From: an uncultured Prevotella sp.
GTDB taxonomy: Bacteria; Bacteroidota; Bacteroidia; Bacteroidales; Bacteroidaceae
Direction of reading: 5' to 3'
Assembly: GCA_905202125.1 (NCBI GenBank)
Contig: CAJKQX010000063.1
Coordinates: 1 to 14,841, forward strand
DNA length: 14,841 bases
Shown: positions 1 to 5,880 of the stretch, piece by piece
Layout of the letters: every line of letters starts with the position of its first letter
How positions within the stretch are numbered: position 1 is the stretch's first letter
The notes under the pieces: generated by a model
Told to the model about the DNA's origin: nothing
Databases searched by the model: none
The model's input: only the letters and a program-made list of their open reading frames with translations
Position numbers and translations under genes: made by a program

Positions 1-41
1 ACACGTGAACAGACAATACGATAACCATCATTCATGCCCAT
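1..41 (-). CDS. Possible start of an unidentified gene, cut by the left edge
   Basis: Seven bases after the stop of the DUF3109 gene an ATG opens a frame that stays open for 13 codons to the window edge, reading MGMNDGYRIVCSR. A second ATG two codons later is an equally good start. The short spacing would suit a downstream member of the same operon. Thirteen codons are too few to recognise a family, and a chance open frame of this length is common, so this is only a candidate. Confidence 0.25.
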   Translation of the reverse strand, partial: MGMNDGYRIVCSR

Positions 42-48
42 TGTCGGT

Positions 49-666
49 CTAATGCCCAATTTTGGTTAATTCTCCGCCCGTCTGCCGGATGAGTTCATCC
101 GCCACGGTGCACAGTTCGTCGTACCACTCCTGGCCGAATCGTCTCGTGAGCGGTTCTTTCAGAAACCGGTAAACCGGCAGGTCCAGTTCGCGACCCTTCT
201 TCACCGCATCGCGGCACACGTCCCATCTGTTGTAGTTGAGCGCCACACCTCCGCAGCTCAGCCTTTTCTCGCGTATGGGGTAGAGTGCGCAGCTTATAGG
301 TTTGCAGAAATCCACGAGATTGTTGCGGTAAGCCCGCTCGAGCGCGCACAGGCAGCATCCGTTCTCGTAGCACGTGAAAGCGCAATCCTTGCCTCCCACG
401 ATGCTTGTCACGAGGTCGCCGTCGCGGTCCACGTAGGCCACGCCTTGCTTGTCTATCACGCTTTGAGCTCCGGCCGAGAGATCGTTCCACACCTTGTCGA
501 GAGCGTCTTCAATGTGTCCTATCTCCTCTTCGGTCACGGGTGCGCCCGCATCACCCTCCACGCAGCAGATGCCCTTGCACTTGTCGAGGTCGCAGCAGAA
601 CCGTTCGGTGATGATGTCGGCCGACACCAGCACCTCGCCTATTTCTATTATCGGTGGTATGTACAT
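49..666 (-). CDS. DUF3109 family cysteine-rich protein
   Basis: This 205-residue protein has no signal peptide or membrane segment, so it is probably cytoplasmic. It matches my recollection of the DUF3109 family, which is widespread in Bacteroidetes and has no established function. Fifteen cysteines stand out: 24, 25, 30, 34, 35, then 95, 99, 104, 105, 107, then 121, 126, 138, 151 and 186. The spacing CxxxxCxxxCC near residue 30, followed by CxxxCxxxxCCxC near residue 100, resembles the zinc/iron-chelating YkgJ-type proteins (CxxxCxxCC). A bound metal or Fe-S cluster is therefore likely, but this is inferred. The conserved-looking stretch VEGDAGAP lies at 36-43. I chose ATG at 666, which opens MYIPPIIEIGEVLVS and leaves 23 bp after ung. 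An in-frame ATG at 696 would overlap the end of ung and add ten Lys/Glu-rich residues. The frame extends far upstream inside ung, but that part is a shadow. It is probably cotranscribed with ung. Confidence 0.85.
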   Translation of the reverse strand: MYIPPIIEIGEVLVSADIITERFCCDLDKCKGICCVEGDAGAPVTEEEIGHIEDALDKVWNDLSAGAQSVIDKQGVAYVDRDGDLVTSIVGGKDCAFTCYENGCCLCALERAYRNNLVDFCKPISCALYPIREKRLSCGGVALNYNRWDVCRDAVKKGRELDLPVYRFLKEPLTRRFGQEWYDELCTVADELIRQTGGELTKIGH

Positions 667-689
667 GTTTCTGTCTTTTTTGTTTTCTT

Positions 690-1355
690 CTACCATTCTA
701 TGGGTGTCATTCCCCACTGCGCGAGCTGACTGTTGCACAATGAAAAATGATGATTGCCGAACCATCCGCCCCTGTTTGCCGACAGCGGCGAAGGATGCAC
801 GGACTGTAGTATGACATGTCTGGATGTGTCGATGAGCGAGGCCTTCGACCGCGCATAGCCGCCCCAGAGTATGAACACCAGATGTTCGCGCCCCGCAGAC
901 AGTGCCCGTATGGCGGCATCGGTGAATGTCTCCCATCCGCGTCGCTGATGGCTGCCGGCCTGATGGGCCCTCACCGTGAGTGTGGCGTTGAGCAGCAGCA
1001 CACCCTGTTCGGCCCATCGTGTGAGGTTGCCCGACTGAGGCATGGGCTTGCCGCAGTCGTCGTGTATCTCCTTGAAGATGTTGACGAGCGACGGAGGGAA
1101 CGCCACGCCGTCGCAGACCGAGAAGCTCAGACCGTGGGCCTGGCCCGGTTCGTGATACGGGTCCTGCCCGATGATCACCACTTTCACCTTGTCAAACGGG
1201 CACAGATTGAATGCGTTGAATATCAGCGAGCCCGGAGGATAACACGTGCCCGATGCATATTCGCCGCGCACAAAGTCGGTGAGCTTTGCGAAATAATCCT
1301 TGTCAAACTCTTGGCTGAGACGCTCCTGCCAGCTTTTCTCTATCTTTACGTTCAT
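690..1355 (-). CDS. ung: Uracil-DNA glycosylase, family 1
   Basis: The enzyme removes uracil from DNA by cleaving the N-glycosidic bond, the first step of base-excision repair, in the cytoplasm. The 221-residue length is normal for the family. The family 1 water-activating motif GQDPYH is at residues 63-68, with Asp65 as the expected catalytic base. It is followed by EPGQAHGLSFSV, which forms the uracil pocket. GVLLLNATLTVRAHQAGSH (residues 118-136) matches the conserved middle block. The DNA-intercalating motif HPSPLSA is at 187-193, with His187 as the expected catalytic histidine. The ATG at 1355 gives the normal N-terminus. The gene is followed after 23 bp by DUF3109, with no terminator between them. 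Upstream is a 96-bp gap to gpmI holding two inverted repeats. I see no strong promoter there, only a poor TATATTGG match near 1430. All key residues are present, so the gene looks functional. Confidence 0.97.
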   Translation of the reverse strand: MNVKIEKSWQERLSQEFDKDYFAKLTDFVRGEYASGTCYPPGSLIFNAFNLCPFDKVKVVIIGQDPYHEPGQAHGLSFSVCDGVAFPPSLVNIFKEIHDDCGKPMPQSGNLTRWAEQGVLLLNATLTVRAHQAGSHQRRGWETFTDAAIRALSAGREHLVFILWGGYARSKASLIDTSRHVILQSVHPSPLSANRGGWFGNHHFSLCNSQLAQWGMTPIEW

Positions 1356-1364
1356 GCGTTTTGT

Positions 1365-1380
1365 CCGATGCCGGCATCGG
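1365..1380. repeat. Perfect 16-bp palindrome just before ung
   Basis: CCGATGCCGGCATCGG reads identically on both strands, with no spacer, and ends 9 nt before the ung ATG. As DNA it could be an operator for a dimeric protein. As RNA it could fold into a small hairpin near the start codon. There is no T-run after it on the minus strand (ACAAAACGC follows), so it is not a standard intrinsic terminator. Its function is not known. Confidence 0.5.
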
Positions 1381-1391
1381 GAAGATATGAT

Positions 1392-1429
1392 GGCGGCGGC
1401 TCGGAGAATGATTGCTCCGGGTCGCCGCC
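1392..1429. repeat. GC-rich 15-bp inverted repeat between gpmI and ung
   Basis: The arms are at 1392-1406 and 1415-1429, separated by an 8-nt loop. As plus-strand RNA the arms pair over 15 positions with two G-U wobbles. As minus-strand RNA, the direction of the genes, the two wobbles become A-C mismatches, leaving a 7-bp GC stem plus shorter paired segments. The sequence after it on the minus strand (ATCATATCTTCC) has only a weak T content. It may be the gpmI terminator, a leader structure for ung, or both. Confidence 0.45.
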
Positions 1430-1451
1430 AATATAAATTAAGGTGGATAAA

Positions 1452-2975
1452 TTACTTGTTGTCTGAGATGAGGTTCTCACCCGTCATGTCGGCAGGCTGT
1501 TCCAGCCCGAGGATATGGAGTATAGACGGAGCCACGTCGGCCAGACGTCCGTCCTTGACTGTGGCGCTGTTGTTGTCGGTCACGTAGATGAACGGCACGG
1601 GGTTGAGCGAGTGGGCGGTGTTGGGGGTGCCGTCCGGGTTGATGGCATTGTCCGCATTGCCGTGGTCGGCGATGATGATAGCCTCATAGTCGTTGGCTTT
1701 GGCTGCCTCAATGACGTCCTTCACGCAGTTGTCCACGGCGTGCACGGCTTTGGCGATGGCGTTGTATACGCCCGTGTGACCCACCATGTCGCCGTTGGCA
1801 AAGTTGACAACGATGAAATCATATTCCTGAGTGTTGATTGCGCCCACGAGTTTGTCTTTCACCTCGTATGCGCTCATCTCCGGCTTGAGGTCGTATGTAG
1901 CCACTTTGGGAGAGGGCACCAGGATGCGGTCCTCACCCTCGTAGGGAGCCTCGCGTCCGCCGTTGAAGAAGAATGTCACGTGTGCATATTTCTCTGTCTC
2001 GGCCGTGTGCAGCTGTTTCTTGCCCTGCTTGCTCAGATATTCACCGAGAGTATCGCATACGTTCTCTTTCGGGAAGAGGATGTGTACGCCCTTGAACGAT
2101 GCGTCGTAAGGAGTCATGCAGTAGTATTGCAGATTCTTTATCGTGTGCATGCCTTCCTCCGGCATGTCCTGCTGTGTGAGCACTTGAGTGAGCTCTTTGG
2201 CACGGTCGTTGCGGAAATTGATGAATATCACCACGTCGCCCTCGCCTATGGTGCCGTCCACATTGGCGTTGCAGATAGGTTTGATAAACTCGTCGGTCAC
2301 GCCCTCTGCATAGCTTTCCTCCATTGCCTTGACCATGTCGTCGGCCTTCTTGCCATTGCCTTCAACGAGCAAGTCGTAAGCCTCTTTCACGCGGTTCCAT
2401 CGTTTGTCGCGGTCCATTGCGTAGAAGCGGCCCACGATAGAGGCTATGTGAGCATCGTTGGCGGCGCACACGTCGGTGAGCTGTTTGATGAATCCAATAC
2501 CGCTCTTGGGGTCGGTGTCGCGGCCGTCCATGAAACAGTGTACGAAGGTCTTGTCCAGTCCGTACGACTTGGAAATCTCGATGAGTTTGAAGAGATGGTC
2601 GAGCGATGAGTGCACACCGCCGTTGGACGTCAGTCCCATGAGATGCAGCTTCTTGCCGTTCTCTTTTGCATAGCTGTAAGCACTTACAATCTCGGGATTC
2701 TGCATGATCGATCCGTCCTTGCAGGCACGGTTGATCTTCACCAGATCCTGGTAAACCACGCGACCGGCACCGATGTTGAGATGACCCACCTCCGAGTTAC
2801 CCATCTGTCCGTCGGGCAGACCCACGTCCTCGCCCGAAGCCTGAAGCTGGGAGTGAGCGCTTATTGCTGTGAGATAGTCGAGATAAGGTGTCGGGGTGTT
2901 GTATATCACGTCGCCCGCACCATGTTTGCCGATTCCCCATCCGTCGAGAATCATCAAAAGAGCTTTTTTTGCCAT
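1452..2975 (-). CDS. gpmI: 2,3-bisphosphoglycerate-independent phosphoglycerate mutase
   Basis: The enzyme interconverts 3-phosphoglycerate and 2-phosphoglycerate in glycolysis and gluconeogenesis. It uses two Mn ions and a phosphoserine intermediate, in the cytoplasm. The 507-residue length is typical. The alkaline-phosphatase-fold metal site begins with Asp11 in LMILDGWG. The phosphorylated nucleophile is Ser61 in GQMGNSEVGHLNIG. The inserted transferase domain shows HCFMDGRDTDP (146-156), VGRFYAMDRD (181-190) and NFRNDRA (253-259). The second half of the metal site is seen in NFANGDMVGHTG (391-402), IIADHGNAD (434-442) and His455 in AHSLNPVP. I start at the ATG at 2975 (MAKKALLMILDGWG). 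The open frame runs 34 codons further upstream, but that part crosses the promoter and does not look like the family. A Bacteroidetes promoter lies about 100 bp upstream. Confidence 0.97.
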   Translation of the reverse strand: MAKKALLMILDGWGIGKHGAGDVIYNTPTPYLDYLTAISAHSQLQASGEDVGLPDGQMGNSEVGHLNIGAGRVVYQDLVKINRACKDGSIMQNPEIVSAYSYAKENGKKLHLMGLTSNGGVHSSLDHLFKLIEISKSYGLDKTFVHCFMDGRDTDPKSGIGFIKQLTDVCAANDAHIASIVGRFYAMDRDKRWNRVKEAYDLLVEGNGKKADDMVKAMEESYAEGVTDEFIKPICNANVDGTIGEGDVVIFINFRNDRAKELTQVLTQQDMPEEGMHTIKNLQYYCMTPYDASFKGVHILFPKENVCDTLGEYLSKQGKKQLHTAETEKYAHVTFFFNGGREAPYEGEDRILVPSPKVATYDLKPEMSAYEVKDKLVGAINTQEYDFIVVNFANGDMVGHTGVYNAIAKAVHAVDNCVKDVIEAAKANDYEAIIIADHGNADNAINPDGTPNTAHSLNPVPFIYVTDNNSATVKDGRLADVAPSILHILGLEQPADMTGENLISDNK

Positions 2976-3074
2976 AGTTTTATTGTTTTTTATGTTTACG
3001 CTTTGTTGTCTGTATCTGTTGTCGCCATCCGCGGCCGCCGTACGTGTTGCAGAGACCGCTGCGGATTGTGAGTG

Positions 3075-3107
3075 CAAAGTTAATGCAATTAGTTTTAACT
3101 ACATCAA
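3075..3107 (-). promoter_or_regulatory. Bacteroidetes-type promoter for gpmI
   Basis: On the minus strand TAACTTTG (3075-3082) matches the Bacteroidetes -7 consensus TAnnTTTG exactly. A TTG at 3105-3107 could be the -33 element. Its 22-bp spacing is slightly longer than the usual 19-21. Transcription would start near 3068 and give a leader of about 90 nt before the gpmI ATG at 2975. The element begins just after the rhamnosidase stop codon at 3116-3118, and no terminator lies between the two genes. Confidence 0.65.
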
Positions 3108-3115
3108 TTATCGTG

Positions 3116-5713
3116 TTATTTTATGATAATACGATGCGTTCCGGGACCCAATTCGCGTGTGCCGCTGTCCTTCATGCCCTCGGGAATGTAGAGAGTTGCC
3201 GTGGTGTTTTGGGGTACTGTCACATCATATACCACCTTCTTGCCTTTCCATTTCCATGCCGACACTATCTCGCCGTAGGGCGTGTTGTGGCGCGCCTCAA
3301 ACTGTTTGAGGTCACGGATGAAGTTGGGTCGGAGGATGATATGCTTGAATCCCGGCGCTTTCTCGTCCGGGAAGATGCCTCCGAGACCCTTGTACGGCCA
3401 TGCGCCAATCTCTCCGAACATGATGTGGTTGTCCGATATGTCGCGTGTGGCCTTGAGGTCCCAGTTCTCGAGCAGAGTGGTGGCGCCGTTTACTATCCAC
3501 CATCCCCATGAGGGATAAGTGTCCTGTACGGCCACGCGATAGGCCACATCGGCGTATCCGTTCTCGCTCAGCGCGTTGAGTATGGCTTTCGCTCCGAGCA
3601 CACCTACATCGAGATGATATCCTGCCTCCTTCACCTTGCCGGCCAGATTGCGCGCCACGACGGCCTTCATGTCGTCGGGCACGATGCCCCACATCAGCGC
3701 CATGCTCATCTCGGTCTGTGAGCCAGAGGCGTAGATGCCTTTGTCGCGGTCGAGGAAGCGGGCGTTGATGGCCTTGCGGATGTCGTCGGCCAGACGTGCG
3801 TAATGTTCAGCATCGCTCTTTCGGCCTATCAGTCGTGCAGCTTTTGAGAGGATGGTGGCGTCGGTGAAGAAATAGATGGACGATGTGAGCCATTTGTCCG
3901 AATGCGATTTCACCGGCACCCAGTCGCCGCGTCCCCATGCCGAGAGATGGTCGGGACTGTTGCGGTCCACGTAGTCCACATAGCGTTTCATGTTTCGGTA
4001 ACAGTCGCGCAGCGGTTTGATGTCCCCGCTGAAGAGATACATGTTCCAGGGCACTATGGCGATGGTGCTGGTCCAGTCGAGCCCGTTGTCGGTGCCGTAG
4101 CCCCATCCGTCGGTAGGAATGATGTCGGGCAGCACACCGTTGGGCTGTTGCTCGTCGCGGTGGTCCTGCATCCATTTCTCGTACACGGTGAAGGCATCGT
4201 AGTTGTAGAGCGCCGTCTCGATGGCGAGATGTCCGTCACCCGTCCATCCGTTTTTCTCGCGTTGCGGACAGTCGGTGGGGTAGCCCATGAGGTTGGATAT
4301 GTATGCCGCGCGTGTGGCTTCCACTATCTTGTCGAGCAGTGGATTGGACGAACTGATGCTTCCGGCGCTCGCCACATCGCTGTGTACGAAGTAGGCCGTG
4401 AGGTTGTTTTCGTCCATCGTGAGGGGCTCGCTGCACGTCACTTGGGCGTAGCGGAATCCTTTGTAGCTGAATTCAGGCATGAACGAGTCGTCCCCGCCAC
4501 TGAGCGTCACAATGTCCGTCTGATACGGTTCTTTGCTCTTGTCGCCACGATAATACACGTCGATGTTCGTGGGGTCGAGGCGTCCGTCGTCATACAAACG
4601 CTCGCCGTGGGCTATGCTCAGGCGTGTGCCCGCCTTGCCTTTGATGCGAAGAGTGGTCACGCCGGCCATGTTGCGGCCGAAATCATATACGTATGTGGTG
4701 TCGTTTATACGGTTTATCTTCACAGCCTTGATTTTCTCCACCAGTCGGATAGGCTCCATCTGTTGCGACGAGATGATAGGTGCGGGAGCGCTGCGCAGGC
4801 GTACCCCGTGCCATTGGGAGTCGTCGAAGCCGGGAGAGTCCCATCCTTTCTGCACGAGTTGGCAGTCGTAGTGCTCGCCCGTATATATATTATTGTACAC
4901 GAGCGGACCTTCCGATGTGCGCCAGCTCAGGTCAGTTTTCACCGTCTCAGTTGTGCCGTCGGTGTATTCTATGCGCAGATCCATGCAAAAAGCGGGACGG
5001 CCTCGCCACGGAGCGCGGTCGAAATCCCACACGGCTTTGGCCTGATGGTTGTACCATCCGTTGCCGAGCACCACGCCCACGGCATTGTCGCCGCCGAGCA
5101 ACATTGTTGTCACATCAAACGTGAGGTACGAGCAGCGACGGTCGTAGCGGGTGTATACAGGGTCGAGGAAATGGTCGCCCACGCGCCGGCCGTTGATGCT
5201 CATCACGAACAGTCCGCCGGCCGAGATGTATGCGCGAGCCGCCTTCACCTCCTTGCTCACGCTGAACGCCTTGCGGAAATAGGGTGCCGCGCGATGCTCC
5301 CGGTCGTTGTGGTCGCTTATCCATGCACCCTCCCATTGACCGTGCAGGCCCGTCTCAAAGCGTGCCACGGCCGATGTCTCTTCGCGGCCCTTGTCGTCGG
5401 CCACGATGACACGCCAGTAATAAGTGGTGTGCGGAGTCAGCCTGCGGCCGCCATAGTATACAATTCGCCTGTCGGATGTTCTTGTGCCGCTGTCCCATGT
5501 GTCGCCTCTGCCGGCGGCCACGGCACTGCTGTCGGTGCCCACAAGCACCCTGTATGTCTTTTGTGCGATACTTTCGGATCGCCATTCCATGCGCGGTGTT
5601 GTATTGTCTACGCCTGTCGGGTTTGTCAGATGGTTCACTTTCAGGTTGTCGGGTCCGGCCATCATGCCCACGGAGGCAATGGAGAGTAGGGTGGTGAATA
5701 TGATTTTTCTCAT
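3116..5713 (-). CDS. Secreted GH78 family alpha-L-rhamnosidase
   Basis: The enzyme is predicted to remove terminal alpha-L-rhamnose from glycans or glycosides by an inverting mechanism. The 865-residue protein begins with a Sec signal (MRKIIFTTLLSIASVGMMAG), so it is periplasmic or surface-associated; no lipobox is seen. Domains in order are an Ig-like domain (about 22-122), an N-terminal beta domain (about 145-310), a concanavalin-like beta domain (about 325-440), an (alpha/alpha)6 catalytic barrel (about 445-780) and a C-terminal beta domain (about 782-865). The signature DCPQREKNGWTGDGH (481-495) supplies Asp481, Glu486 (expected general acid) and Asp493. Glu749 in GATTLLENWD is the likely general base by family analogy. 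Met at 5713 was chosen because it opens the signal peptide. The 44 upstream codons of open frame cover the promoter and a terminator. The gene has its own promoter-like element, so it may be expressed separately from the protease upstream. The actual substrate cannot be read from sequence. Confidence 0.94.
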   Translation of the reverse strand: MRKIIFTTLLSIASVGMMAGPDNLKVNHLTNPTGVDNTTPRMEWRSESIAQKTYRVLVGTDSSAVAAGRGDTWDSGTRTSDRRIVYYGGRRLTPHTTYYWRVIVADDKGREETSAVARFETGLHGQWEGAWISDHNDREHRAAPYFRKAFSVSKEVKAARAYISAGGLFVMSINGRRVGDHFLDPVYTRYDRRCSYLTFDVTTMLLGGDNAVGVVLGNGWYNHQAKAVWDFDRAPWRGRPAFCMDLRIEYTDGTTETVKTDLSWRTSEGPLVYNNIYTGEHYDCQLVQKGWDSPGFDDSQWHGVRLRSAPAPIISSQQMEPIRLVEKIKAVKINRINDTTYVYDFGRNMAGVTTLRIKGKAGTRLSIAHGERLYDDGRLDPTNIDVYYRGDKSKEPYQTDIVTLSGGDDSFMPEFSYKGFRYAQVTCSEPLTMDENNLTAYFVHSDVASAGSISSSNPLLDKIVEATRAAYISNLMGYPTDCPQREKNGWTGDGHLAIETALYNYDAFTVYEKWMQDHRDEQQPNGVLPDIIPTDGWGYGTDNGLDWTSTIAIVPWNMYLFSGDIKPLRDCYRNMKRYVDYVDRNSPDHLSAWGRGDWVPVKSHSDKWLTSSIYFFTDATILSKAARLIGRKSDAEHYARLADDIRKAINARFLDRDKGIYASGSQTEMSMALMWGIVPDDMKAVVARNLAGKVKEAGYHLDVGVLGAKAILNALSENGYADVAYRVAVQDTYPSWGWWIVNGATTLLENWDLKATRDISDNHIMFGEIGAWPYKGLGGIFPDEKAPGFKHIILRPNFIRDLKQFEARHNTPYGEIVSAWKWKGKKVVYDVTVPQNTTATLYIPEGMKDSGTRELGPGTHRIIIK

Positions 5714-5751
5714 GTAGATAAAGCTTGTTTGAGGATTTCTATTATTCTTCG

Positions 5752-5759
5752 CAAATTTA
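5752..5759 (-). promoter_or_regulatory. Possible promoter (-7 element) for the rhamnosidase
   Basis: TAAATTTG on the minus strand matches TAnnTTTG. It would start transcription near 5745 and give a leader of about 30 nt before the ATG at 5713. No TTG is seen at the right distance for a -33 element, so the promoter may be weak or activator-dependent. The strong terminator immediately upstream (5815-5852) makes a promoter here more likely. Confidence 0.5.
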
Positions 5760-5814
5760 AATAAATTTCCTGATATCGAGTGTAAAAACCTCGTTTTTCT
5801 CCCTTTACAATATG

Positions 5815-5852
5815 TAAAATAAAAAACGGATGGAACTTTTTCCACCCGTTTT
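5815..5852 (-). terminator. Intrinsic terminator after the M6 protease gene
   Basis: On the minus strand a 13-bp stem (arms 5840-5852 and 5823-5835, one G-U wobble) closes on a 4-nt AAAG loop. The descending arm ends in TTTT and runs on through TTTTATTTT to about 5815. The hairpin begins 28 bp after the protease stop codon. This is a textbook rho-independent terminator and should largely separate the protease from the rhamnosidase gene. Confidence 0.85.
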
Positions 5853-5880
5853 ATCAGTTGATTGTGTGAAGGAGATATCC

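Noticed and set aside
667..1017. A 117-residue N-terminal extension of DUF3109
   Set aside because: It overlaps most of the ung 3' half in another frame and has no plausible protein character. The family-like N-terminus begins at 666.
1430..1437. TATATTGG as a promoter for ung
   Set aside because: It deviates from TAnnTTTG at one fixed position and lacks a TTG at the right distance. It is kept only as a possibility in the ung entry.
1515..2609. A 364-codon open frame on the plus strand opposite gpmI
   Set aside because: It is antisense to a well-conserved gpmI, and its Val/His/Gly-rich translation is typical of a shadow frame with no family motif.
2976..3077. A 34-residue N-terminal extension of phosphoglycerate mutase
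   Set aside because: It would begin inside the promoter element, and the enzyme family starts close to MAKKALLMILDGWG.
3902..5689. A 595-codon open frame on the plus strand opposite the rhamnosidase gene
   Set aside because: It lies wholly antisense to a strongly supported GH78 gene and its translation shows no recognisable domain, only a biased His/Val/Ala composition. Codon bias of the real gene explains the lack of stops.
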